Shown in pieces: positions 13,215 through 23,900 of a stretch of DNA of 64,000 nt. A program made the translations under genes and the position numbers. Source of the stretch: Phalacrocorax aristotelis (taxonomy: Eukaryota; Chordata; Aves; Suliformes; Phalacrocoracidae); contig NC_134297.1 of the NCBI RefSeq assembly GCF_949628215.1, forward strand, positions 310,001 to 374,000, written 5' to 3'. Within the stretch, counting starts at the first letter, position 1. Each line of letters begins with the position of its first letter. The notes beneath the pieces are model-generated. The model had not been told where the DNA came from. It worked only from the letters and a program-made list of their open reading frames with translations, and ran no database searches.

Positions 13215-15251
13215 TCAGGCGGCAGCCCCCCGCTCTGGCGGCTCAGCCCGGCTGCCCTTGGCCGTGCTGCCGCGGACGCTCGGCCCGGTGAGAGCATCCT
13301 CGCCACCCCGGGTCGCCAGCGGGGCGCGGAGCTGCAGGAGGTGGTCCCAGTAGAGGCTGAGCGCGGTGGAGCGCTCCTGCTGCTCCAGCTCCTTCAGCTC
13401 CTGCAGCTCCTTGGCGCTGACCGCCGGGGTCTGCACCTCAAAGGTCATCTCAAAGCGGCTGTAGTCCACCCGGAAGGCACCTTTCTCCAGGGACATGCAC
13501 GGCTCGAAGCGGTACCCCCAGAGGATCTCATCCTCCGTGTATGAGGTGCGGGCTTGGCACGTCATTCCTGCAGCGAGACAGCGGCTGAGCTGCCAGCGGG
13601 CAGAGTGCCAGGGCGCCGCCACAGGGAACCTAACGAGGAAACCTAACGGGGGGCTTCCAGCCCCGGGTCTCCCATAGCCGGGGTGGCATCGGTTTTGACC
13701 CCGGGCATCTCTTGCCAGGACGCCGACCCCAAGCCTGGGTTCGCCTGGCATCTCCGGGACCCCAGGGGAGCCGCCTGTCCCTCCCCAACCCCACGGACCA
13801 CTCACCTGTGGCTTCCACGATGCCCTCGAGGATGATGATGATTTCAAACTGCTCCCGGCGCAGGGACTCAGCCGACATGTCCCAGAAGGGGCTGCGGCGG
13901 TTGATGACATGGCAGATGATCTGGGGCTCCACCAGGAACAGGCGGTCCTCCCCCGTGTCATAGCCCAGGTTCAGCTCCGACTGCTCCAGGGGGATGAACT
14001 CTCCCTCGGCCGTCTGCCGGGACTTGATCAGCTTGGCCCGGATCTTGGCGTCCACCATGTGGCTGTCCCGCAGGTCCCCCACGCGGAACATCAGGCAGAG
14101 CTTCTCGTCCCGGCGGGAGATGACGCAGTTCTTGCTGAAGATGAGGGTCTGGGCGCGCTTCTTGGGCCGGGAGATCTTGACGAACATGCAGCCCACCATC
14201 AGGGCATCGATCATGGAGCCGACGATGGACTGCGCCATCAGCAGGATGACGCCCTCGGCGCAGTTGGCCGTCACCATCCGGGAGCCGTAGCCGATGGTCC
14301 GCTGGCTTTCCACTGAGAAGAGCAAGGCGGAGACGAAGCCGTCCACGTTCTCGATGCACGCCCGCCACTCGGGGTCGCCCCGGTGCCCGACGTCGCCCCG
14401 CGCCCAGGCGTCAAAGAAGTAGACGGTGCCGAAGACGACCCAGGTGACGAGGTAACACATCATGAAGACGAAGAGGAACCAGCGGTACTTGAGGTCCACG
14501 ATGGTGGTGAAGATGTCCGAGAGGAACCGCTTCTTCTCCTGGATGTTGCCCAGGTTCACCTGGCACTTGCCCACCTTGGTCACGTAGCGCTGCCGCTGCC
14601 GCTTGCCGGCCTGGACCACCGGCCCGTCCTCCTCCCGCAGCTTGCGGCGCCGGCTCTGCAGCCCCTCCAGGGCAGGGACAGCGCTGCTGCGGGCGGGGGC
14701 CTTGCCACGCGCCGAGGTGGGGACATTGGACGTGCTCAGCACGTGCAGCGGGTACCGGCGGGCAGCTGGTGGGCACCGGGACGGATCGCTGGGATGGTGC
14801 TGGGTGGCCACGCTGCCGCAGCTCGGCGGCAGGAATGGCTCGCCAGGAAAGGCGCTGCTGCCGCGGCAGGGCGGGGACGGGTAGTTTGGCATCAGGGCGC
14901 TTCTCTTGGCAGCAGTGGCGCCGGCTTGCTGCCAGCTGTCCTCTGCCACGGCCCCAGGGGCGGCCGGGAGTTCGGGCTGCAGGGCGGAAAGGGGTCCATC
15001 GGTGAGAAATCACCTCCGGCGACTGCCCGGCGGCACCCCGTCCGAAGGATGCCCGAGGGCCCTGGCGCAAGCCATACCTTCTGGGGAAAGGTGCCGTACC
15101 GGCTGGTGTCGGTGGGTGGCCGGGGCAGGTAGGCCAGCAAGTGCTTGGCGGTGGGGGTCTGCGCTGGGGGGATGGAGTTGCTGCGGCCGCGGGGCTCCTC
15201 AGGCACCAGCTGGCCGCCACCGACGCTGCCGCGGGCACAGGGGAGCACCAT
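13215..15251 (-). CDS. GIRK-like (Kir3 lineage) inward-rectifier potassium channel
   Basis: Tetrameric two-helix potassium channel subunit of the plasma membrane. Exons: 15078-15251, 13806-14976, 13215-13567; phases add up to 565 residues. The start at 15251 has a strong context (CACCGCCATGG). The Kir core starts near residue 188 ([13 protein letters not shown]). TM1 is about 222-246, the pore helix about 271-282, the filter TIGYG at 285-289, TM2 about 300-327, then the cytoplasmic domain ([38 protein letters not shown]). Asp in TM2 ([13 protein letters not shown], near 315) matches the rectification Asp of GIRK1 and Kir2 rather than Asn of GIRK2/GIRK4. The last intron falls at VEATG/MTCQA, the position I recall for KCNJ3/5/6/9. 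Odd points: about 155 extra Pro/Ser-rich N-terminal residues, and Arg (near 284) directly before TIGYG where the family has Thr. It is not a clear ortholog of any human KCNJ gene. KCNJ5 and KCNJ9 are nearest by eye; a non-mammalian paralog is likely. Confidence 0.9.
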
Positions 15252-16765
15252 GGCGGTGCCGGGGCGGGGGCTCAGCCCTGGGCTGGGCGTAGGGTCCTGC
15301 TGCAGGGGATGTAAAGCGGGGGGTTATTTTGAGCGCAGAGGGCGGTGCGGGGGTTCCGGCCCCTCTCCGCACACCCATGCTCCTGGCCCCTGGCCCGACG
15401 CAGACGCCCAGGCGAGGGGGCACCCACCTCATGACCAGACGGAGCAGCTGCCGGACAGGTGGACGTTTTCCCTGGCTCGTGGCTCCCGCTGCGCCCCGGT
15501 TGCAGACGAACATCTTCTCACTGTTTGTGGATGGGACCCTCCACCGGGCTGGGAGGGAAAGGACGGGAGCTCGGCGGCCGCCGCCGATCCTGCTCCCGTG
15601 GCAGAAGGCTGCCTGTTAATCTGTCTCGATGACAGGCACAATTACCTCGAGATGATTAATTAGTCGGAGGGAGCAGGAGGGGTTTCCCAGGGGATTTCCC
15701 TGCTCTTGCCCCCAGGATGATGCTCCCCGTTCACTCCTGGGGATGCGACCACCAGCCAGGGCTGGAAAACGTCCCCCCTCTCCTGCCTGGTCTGTGCTCC
15801 CTCGCCCCATGCTGTGCCCTCCTTTTGCGGGCTCCCTGAGAAGGCCCCCCTGATGCTCACGGGGCTGGTCCCCCGAGGAGGCAGTAATTCACCAGCCTGG
15901 CCCCCGATCCCCCCGATGATAAGACAGATGGCAGATGAAGGAGAGATTAGTCACTAATCTCCGAGGGAAGATGAATCTGCAAGCTGGACCCTGCAGAGGG
16001 GACGCGTGCGAGGGCAGACGGGAGGCGAGCGCCAGCACAAAGTTGGGATTTTCCTGACAGTGCGGCCCACCCTTTTCCCCCACCTTTGCCTTGCAGCAGG
16101 ATCTCTTCTCCCAGGCAGGAGTTTGCTCGTGTAAAGCACCGGTGACCACATCCCGACGAGGTGCTGGGTACAGGAGGGGCTGATGGGCGCCTGCCCGCGA
16201 GCAGCGAGCACAGGCACACCCTCCCTTGAGCGTCCCCATCCTCGATGCAGCTCTCGAAGGCCCCTTTGCATATTTATTTAATGACCAAATGAGAATCGAT
16301 GCCTCAAACCCCCCTGAGCAGAGCCAGAAGCTGGCTCTCCACATCCCACTCGGGGTCCCCTCCCTGTCCCACCACAGCCAGAGCTGCTGCTGCTCGGAGG
16401 CGCTTTCCCTGCCAAGGCTCTGGCTTCGGGCTGGCCGAGGCTCGGAGGATTTGCATGCTTTGGCTTAACCCTCCCGGGCACGGCGAGGCAGCGGCAGGGC
16501 CCTGGCCGGAGGCACGGCGACCACGTACCTGGCTCTTCCTGCTGAGCTGGGCGCGCTTTGCTTTTAGCGTGGAAAAACTGACAACGGCTGGAAAATGACC
16601 GTGGCCACACCCCGGCGTTGGAGGAACAGGCTTGATTTCTCTCCCCTTGGCGCCAGACGCGGCTGGTGGCGGGGCGGACGCTGCTCCACAAGCGTTAATG
16701 CCCACGGCCGCCGCTCAGGGCGGCTTATCTGGGCCCGGCGCGCAGGTTAGCGGGGCGGCGTTAGC
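15252..16765. other. Intergenic region between divergent GIRK-like and CLDN25 genes
   Basis: About 1.5 kb separates the two start codons, which face away from each other. No coding exon is supported. A polypyrimidine-CAG on the minus strand near 15305 could be the acceptor of a 5' UTR exon for the channel gene. AT-richer islands at about 15605-15670 (with gattaattag) and 15905-15975 (with a palindrome, annotated separately) look like candidate regulatory elements. GATA-type cores (gataag) are visible near 15918. Confidence 0.5.
15943..15961. promoter_or_regulatory. 19-bp palindrome with two inverted TAATCT cores
   Basis: The sequence gagattagt-c-actaatctc is a perfect 9-bp inverted repeat with a one-base centre. 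TAATCT/TAATCC cores are typical of bicoid-type homeodomain proteins (OTX, PITX, CRX). It sits in the divergent intergenic region next to a GATAAG core. A regulatory role is inference only. Confidence 0.4.
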
Positions 16766-17440
16766 ATGGCCGGGGGCTGGCGGGTGAAGGCGCAGGCGGG
16801 GGGGATGCTGCTGGCCCTCCTCGGGTGGGTCTCCTCCTGCGTCACCACCTTCGTGCCGCTCTGGAAGAGCCTCAACCTGGACCTGAACGAGCTGGAGGTG
16901 TGGACCATGGGGCTCTGGCAGGTCTGCATTGCCCGGGAGGAGGGGTCGGTCGAGTGCCGAGCCCACGGCTCCTTCCTGGCGCTGCCGCCGGCGCTGCGCG
17001 TCTCCCGCCTCCTGATGTGCCTCTCCAACGGGCTGGGGCTGCTGGGGTGCCTCCTCGCCGCCTCGGGGCTGCAGGGCTGGAGGGCCTGCGAGGACAAACC
17101 CGGGCTAAAGCGGCGGCTCCTGCTCGCCGGGGGAGCTGCGTTCGGCACAGCGGGGACGGGCACCCTGGCGCCGGTGTCCTGGGTCGCCTACAACACCATC
17201 CTCGACTTCTGGGACGACACCGTCCCCGACATCGTCCCCCGGTGGGAATTCGGGGAGGCCATCTTCCTGGGATGGTTCGCCGGAGCCTTCCTCGCCGCCG
17301 GCGGGCTGCTCCTCGCCTGCAGCGCCTGCTCCACGAGGACAGCAAAGCCGCCGGCCCCCACCTGCCGCCAGGCCCCCGTCACACGGGGTCCTGCCGGGGG
17401 CCACCACCCGCACCCCAAAAACGCAGACCTGGTCATCTAG
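16766..17440 (+). CDS. CLDN25: CLDN25, claudin-25
   Basis: Four-helix tight-junction membrane protein of 224 residues in a single exon. Membrane segments lie at about residues 10-28, 79-99, 117-137 and 168-190. The first extracellular loop carries the claudin W-GLW-C-C signature: W in PLWKSLNL, then GLWQVC and C in EEGSVEC. Blocks diagnostic of claudin-25 are shared with the human protein as I remember it: GWVSSCVTT, LNLDLNE, PVSWVAYNTI, LDFWDDTVPDI and PRWEFGEA. The tail ends in DLVI, close to the human NLVI ending, rather than the usual claudin YV PDZ ligand. The ATG at 16766 is the first and gives the expected N-terminus (MAGGWRVKAQAGG). Location beside USP28 agrees with human 11q23.2. The gene is intact. 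Confidence 0.95.
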   Translation: MAGGWRVKAQAGGMLLALLGWVSSCVTTFVPLWKSLNLDLNELEVWTMGLWQVCIAREEGSVECRAHGSFLALPPALRVSRLLMCLSNGLGLLGCLLAASGLQGWRACEDKPGLKRRLLLAGGAAFGTAGTGTLAPVSWVAYNTILDFWDDTVPDIVPRWEFGEAIFLGWFAGAFLAAGGLLLACSACSTRTAKPPAPTCRQAPVTRGPAGGHHPHPKNADLVI

Positions 17441-17840
17441 GGACTCGGGGCACTGCGCCCCGCGCACCTCCCGTTGCAGGGACAGCTCCTGCACGTTTTA
17501 TACCGTGCCCTTCGCCAACTCCTCCGGCAGCCTTGCAGGCTTTTTTCCCTTCCCTGTGTACCTGCTTTACTTCTTTTTTTAAGCAGCAGGGGCTTTTCCC
17601 GCAGCACTCGCCGAGCGAGCGCGGGAAGGCGACAAGGCAGAGGCAGCGCGGCGGGCAGCGCTTTGCACTGGCGACACGTGCAGTAGAGTCACTTACTGAT
17701 GACGCTGCCTTAGCATCCCCTGCAAACCCCCCGTAGCCAAGCCTGTGGCGGTCGATGGCCGTGGCCCGGCGCAGCAGCTCGCTCCTCGCACGTCTGCATC
17801 GCTCTGTTGTATTTGCAATAAATTATCGCGGTCAATGGCA
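17441..17840 (+). other. CLDN25 3' UTR
   Basis: An AATAAA signal at 17817-17822 follows the CLDN25 stop codon by about 380 bases with no other gene between, so the transcript probably ends near 17840. Confidence 0.65.
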
Positions 17841-20044
17841 GCGTCTTTCTGTGCTGTGAACAGGCAGCCGCATCTCGCGCGCGGCGCGGCGCAGGCAGGG
17901 AGGAAGGGTGGGAGCTGCGAGGGGCAGCGCTGCTGCTCCAGCGATGCTTTGGTCTGTCCAGAAAGGACTGGAGGGGGAAGAGGGAAAGATGGAAAACAAG
18001 GGGGAGATGGGAAACGAGAGATGAGGCGGTACCGAAGACCGCTCCTGCTGCAAAGGCAGGACGCCAGCAGCCACGTCCCCTGCAGCAGCCTCATCTTCTC
18101 ACGGCTAAGCTGACGAAGCCATAAGCGTGCCACGGCCCTTCGCATAAGAAGTTCCTCAGCTGCATCGTTTGCCCGCGCGCAAGAGGCGAGAGTGACGTTT
18201 TGCGGGTCCCCTTCACCGTGGAGAGGGAGGAGCGGCTGGGCGGGCGGGAGAAGGTTGGACTAGATGATTCCAACCTGTGAGTCTGTGAAACGGGATTGTC
18301 CCCAGGCGCTTCTGCCGCTGCCTGGGCTTGGGCCACGGCGGGGCGTGCAGGGAGGCCGCAGGGGAGAGGCGGGCGCTCAGGCCTTCCTAAGCAAGGTCAA
18401 GGGAGGCAGAGGAGGGCGGCGCTCTCGGCTGGCGAGCGAGCTTTCCAAAGGCCTGTGCGTGCCCTTAGCTGCCCTAGAGAGGTCCCGACCAACCCGGAAA
18501 GCAAAGAGAGGCTGTTTGGGCTGTAACCTGTCACCCACGCCCTCGGGAAAGGGGAGGACAGGACACCGAGCAAAGGCTTCCAGCGTTGGGACGCTCCTCC
18601 CTTCCAGCCCGACCCGACTTCCCAGGTGCCGACCTGCACTTGCAAAAAGTCTGCTTTTGGGGTTTTTTTAAGCAGGCTTTGGCTGGCGGCCGGCTATTTC
18701 ACTTTCTGGCAGCGACACAAAGACTGGGGCGAAGCTACCGTCCCGTGACGGTCGGAATAACCGCATTCTCCTAATTCAAGCCTTTCTCCCCAGACCACAT
18801 CCTACATGCCCGCGGGTCGGGATGACACAACAGCGTTGCAAAAGCTGTCTGCTGGCTGGGAGGAGTGAGCGCGGTCACGGCGACCGCCGTCTCACGGCCC
18901 CAGGTCTCTGTTCAAAAGGTCAGTTTTTCCCTTTCTTTGCAGCCAAAGCACCCCGAGAAGTCGGCCGGAGGTCTCGTCCTCCCGTTCTCCGTCACGACGG
19001 CGCAGGAAAGAGCTGGAAAAGCAGCAGCCCCAGCTCTGCAGCATCTCATTACCTGGAAGAGAGTTTTGGACACGGGCAGCTTGACTCTCTACAGGCGACG
19101 GCGCTTCTACTGTATCATAAAATAACTGGGAGAAGGCAAGATTCTCCCCCGGGAGCTGTTTCTTCCTAAAGGCAGGGGAAACGCGCACCGACGGAGCGGT
19201 GGGACCGTGCCGGCAATTCCCACCCGACGACAGCTCTGCTAATTACAACGAATTTTGTGCTAGGAACAAGCCCGAGAAACATCTGTCTAATTTGTTGGGG
19301 AAGAAACCCTCACCCGCCTGCGTGTCCCTCCCCTCTTCCTATGCTGCCGACACGAAATCGGTATTTTGTCGGAGCGATGCCAGCAGCAGCAGCAGGTAAA
19401 AGGGTGCCATTACAACGCAGGGCGATGGTAGCAGCTCAATGTGTAATTAAATGTTTCCATTCCCCAATTAATAAAGGCAATAGGGATTTTGGCTATGGGA
19501 AGGGATCGGTTTTCCCTCCTCTTTACTAATTTAACGTAATTAAAACGAGTATTTTTAACGCTTATTTACTGCCGCTTGCTTGGGCGGCAGACTCTGGCTT
19601 CCAAAGCCCTGCGGGTTAAGGCAGAGCAGCTCGCAACGGCAAAGGGCTCTGGAGCAGATTCTCTAACGCGAGAGAAACCTCCTGGCATCGACAACGAGCG
19701 CCGACGTTCCCTCCGGACCTGCCTTCCCAGCCGCTCCCCGACGCGCTTCTCGGCACGCCCGCTCCCAGCCCAGCGACGCCCACAAACTCACCCATTTTTC
19801 TGCTGAAGCACCCGAAACGCCCGTCCCGCAGCTCCCAAGGCGCCGCCGTCCTCCCGGGAGACCCACGACGGGCGCACGCAGGGTTCTGCCTGCCGGGAGC
19901 CTCCCCAGGCTGCAGAAATGTCTGCGTTTCTTGGCTCACAGATTTAGTTTTCTTGTTCTGCTTCCCTCCCTTCGTCCACCAGCCAGGAGGAGCCTTAAGG
20001 CGTGACACGGGAGCGGAACAAAACCACGGAGGGGGCTGTTTGAT
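17841..20044. other. Intergenic spacer between CLDN25 and USP28
   Basis: The two genes converge here. I see no supported coding sequence; open frames on both strands lack recognisable domains. A short CR1 remnant lies at 18250-18292. An AT-rich block at about 19430-19570 contains several attaa motifs and could be a conserved noncoding element. Confidence 0.55.
18250..18292 (+). repeat. CR1 LINE 3'-end remnant
   Basis: The string ggttggactagatgattcca followed by acctgtgagtctgtga matches the extreme 3' UTR of CR1 elements in plus orientation. Only about 40 bases survive. Confidence 0.6.
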
Positions 20045-20948
20045 TCTAACATAGAACAAATGCTTTTATTGCACTTCTAGAAGAATCTGCATAGTCCTAG
20101 CAGAGAAGATCCCCCTCCCCCGCCTGTTCAGAGCATTTGGTTTAAAGCGACCGCCGCAGCTGAAACGCAAGTACAGGCTGCCCGCGAAGGGAAACGCAAA
20201 CCGGGTGCATTTTTTACTGAAAGTTGATGGAGAGAAAAAAAAAAATGAAACAACAAAGCCCCAACCCACCACCACCAAAACCGCTTCCAGCCCTGCAGTT
20301 CTGGTCGGCACGAACGTGGCACTGAAAATCCACCAGCGGCGAGGAGGAAGTTTCCCCTCCGATCCGAGAGGGGAACAGCCTTCGGGGTGGCGCGGCCTCC
20401 CTCAGGCAGCGAGCCGTCGCCGTAGCACGACTGCGGGGGAGGCGAGCTCTTCTACAGTCCCGTCCTTCCCGTGTCGCGCAGAGGAAGGCTCCCGCCGATT
20501 TTCTTTCGCCGGTTAAAACACACAAGGCGAACGGCCGCTTGACACGACCGCAACGTGCGGCCGCTCGCGTGGCCGCCCGCAGGACGGAGAGCCGGAGCCA
20601 CGGTTCCTCTCTGCCCCCGAACTGCGCAGCTGGGACTCCTGCCAGCGGCACACCCCATCCCCGGCAGCGCATCGCCCCGGGAGGCGTAAACGCTCTCGCT
20701 TACGCCACGTAAGTTCAGGTGCGCTGCCGGGGAGCCGGCGCGTCACGCTAGCACGGCGGCTCAGGTCCTCCGCGTCGCCGCCGCACGCTTCCCCTCAAAG
20801 TGCGGTACGGGTTTTTATTTGTTCGTATTTACAAAGAACGCCGCTTGGAATCTGAATCCCCCCGTCTCTTCCCTCTCCCTTCCAAACGCCGCCCGACGGG
20901 ACGACGGTCCGTGGTGCGCGTGCCGCGCCACGGCGCGGAGCCCGCCGT
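20045..20948 (-). other. USP28 3' UTR
   Basis: Downstream of the USP28 stop codon (20949-20951) the minus strand runs about 0.9 kb to an AATAAA signal at 20065-20070. No other coding sequence is supported on either strand. Confidence 0.75.
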
Positions 20949-23900
20949 CTATTGCACCGCCACGGTCGAGGCCCCGTGAATGGACTCCATCACGGCTGCA
21001 AAGCGGCTGCAGAGGTCGTAGGGGGAGTTGGGCCGGATCTTGGGGGGCTCTTTCAGAACGATGACCTCGGTGGAGCAGTCGAGGAGCCGGGGGAGTAACT
21101 CGCCCAGCTTCACCTGCAGCTTTGCTATCAAGGGGGAGAGGAGGAAACGGTCAGTGGCACCGCAGCAGTAGAAGACCAGACGGCAGAGGGCTCCGGGGCC
21201 GCAAGATAAAAAGCTACGAGGCCTTTTAGGGAACCGTCTTCCCGTGCTGAAGAGAGGCCGCCTCCTGCGGGCAGGGCCGAGCGGCGCCCGCGACGCGCCA
21301 GAACAGCGCAGGGAAAGCGGGCAGAAAGGGGCGACGCTTGAGCTAGCTCACGTGACGCGGGGGGTGCAAGCAGCCTCCTCCTCCTCCTCTAAAATCCTCC
21401 GTGTTATTCAATGCCACTGTGGCAAGCCTGGGAAACCTGCCTATTCACAGAAACACACCCAACTTTTATCCTTTACAACAGTATTTTGAGAAGAAACCCC
21501 TGTGTTTTCGCCTGATTTTCCTACGGCACGTTTGCCCTCTGCTATCCACAATAATCCTGTCACGACTCCCCGACCCTTCACACACAGAGCGAGGGGGTCG
21601 GCACCAATTTCTCCTAACAAAAACGACACGAGAGGTGTCACGGGAGCCCGACTCCTGACCGCAGATGGCAATACAGGACAAGGACAGCTCTCTGGAACCA
21701 GAACTCAGCCATGAAATGACAAACCTCTCTTCAAAACGCAAAGATCCCCTGCATCTGCTCCCCTGTCTGGGCTCCTGCAACTCTGGCCATGTTTCTGGCC
21801 ACTGATAAAACCTGTCCCTCCCTCCTGCAGAGCCTCTGCACCTGGGCCGCCTGCCCCTGCGAGCCCTCCGCTCCGTAAGGCAAACCAAACCCAAGGCACA
21901 CCTGGGTGTGCCAAAGAACGCTAAGCTGTTCTTTGGAAACTGGCTTTTCCCGTCTCGGGGAAGAGGAATCCTTCCCCCGCGGCTTTAGTGCCAAAGGAGA
22001 TTAAAGTCTATGGACAACTCAAATCCATTTCTCTGCTCGCCACCAGAAATACTCGAACGTGCTGCAGTGCAAACAACCAAACAACAGGAATTTAAGGACG
22101 TGTTTTAAATGGTCCTTTAATTCCTTTCCCGTCCAGATCTAGAATCATAGAAGCATAGGCTTGATGATCCTAGAGGTCTTTTCCAAGACCAGCTGTCAAC
22201 CCAACACTACCAGGCTTCCTAAAGCATGCCCTGAAGAGCCACGCCTACACGTCTTTTAAATACCCCTGGGGATGGTGCCTCCCCCACCTCTCTGGGCAGC
22301 CTGTACCAGTGCCTGACCGCTCTTCCAGTGAAGAAATGTTCCCTAATCTCCAACCTAAACCTCCCCTGGTGCAGCTTAAGGCTGTTTCCTCTCATCCTGC
22401 CACTGGTGACTTGGGAGCAGAGACCAGCCCCCCCCTCACTCCAGCCCCTCTCAGGCAGCTGCAGAGAGCGAGAAGGGCTCCCCTCAGCCCCCTCTTCTCC
22501 AGGCTAAACCCCCCCCAGCCCCCTCAGCCGCCCCCCAGCACACTTGTGCTCCAGACCCTGCCCCGGCTCCGCTGCCCTTCTCTGGACACGCTCCAGCCCC
22601 TCAAGGTCCTGCTTGTCCCGAGGGGCCCAAAACTGAACGTGATATTCAAGGCGTGGCCTCGACACTAGACACCGCTCGGCCAACAAGTGGCGTGACAAAG
22701 GTAAGGCAGGCAGCCGGTCCCTACCGTCCATGTCTTCTCGTCCCAAATAGGAGCACCAGCGGTTCCTCATGACCTCGATGGCATCCAGGTCCTCTTTGGA
22801 GATCTCAAAGTTGTTCATGAGGTGCATGCAGGGGATGATCAGGTCGTTCAGGATGCCAATGCCCTCTGCCACACGAGCTTCTTCACAGCTTACGAACAGA
22901 GACGCCGCCACCTCGTTCAGCTTCTGGGGAGGAGGGAGAATCGGGGGACGGACTCATGAGAAGCAAGCCCGGACCCCGGGTAACCGGCGTGCTGCCAGGA
23001 AAGGCACCCAGCTCGGGCCCCTTCGCCGATGGCCGGGCAGAGACGCACAGGCCCCGAGAACCAGGCGCCGGGTTCTGGTGGCACAGCCGGCTTTAGTTAC
23101 AGGAATCACGCCGCAGAAAACAAGCTGACAAATGCATGTAATTTACCATATATGTGTCGAGAGTACACGTAGCTTATTTCTAATCCTGGCTCTAAGATGC
23201 CGAGATCCAGCCCCGCCTTTACCCAGACTCCGTGGGAGCCGTACTGTACATTCTTTCACTGAATTATTATTTCTTCCGTCTCCACACTGCTGCTGGTGCT
23301 CAGTAAGGGGCAGCACGCCGGTACCAGGCACAAGAGAGACAGTTACGCTGGCCTCGGCAACCGCGGGGCGTGAACTAAAAACAAACCTCATTTTTATGCT
23401 GCGTTTTCACCCCCTGTGGAAACGGACGTCATCTTTTGCTCGGACAGGGAAAGCCATTAATATTAGAAATAAATGCTGGGGGGAAGGGGAGGGAAGGGAA
23501 TGGACAGAAACGATGCAACCACCGAGCTAATGATGTGAGCGCCGAGTTAAAACCCGAGAGCATGTTGAGCAGCACCTGAACCTTCCCTGAAAACGCAGCA
23601 CGTTAACGAAGCGCGCTCCTAGGAGGGAGACGGTCAGGTCCGACTCCCTGGGCAAGGCGTGCCGAGCAGCCGCTACGCGAACTGCACGGTGCCACCCAGG
23701 CCGCTCCCTCCCCTCCGCTCTAAAATCGAGGCTGGAGCTCAGTACAAACCAGGAGACACTTCCTTCTGTACAGGGCGATCAGCGACTCGTTCACTCCCCT
23801 GCTGGCTCCCTTCAGCAGCAGCTTGGTGTTGCTTTGGTAGGCGTAGACCAGGTAGGTGAGCGACTCCTGGTACCTAGGAGAAGAGGGTCAGCCCTCCAGC

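Noticed and set aside
13909-14368. Overlapping open frames on both strands inside the GIRK-like gene
   Set aside because: Shadows of a GC-rich coding exon; only the frame with TIGYG and the Kir motifs is real.
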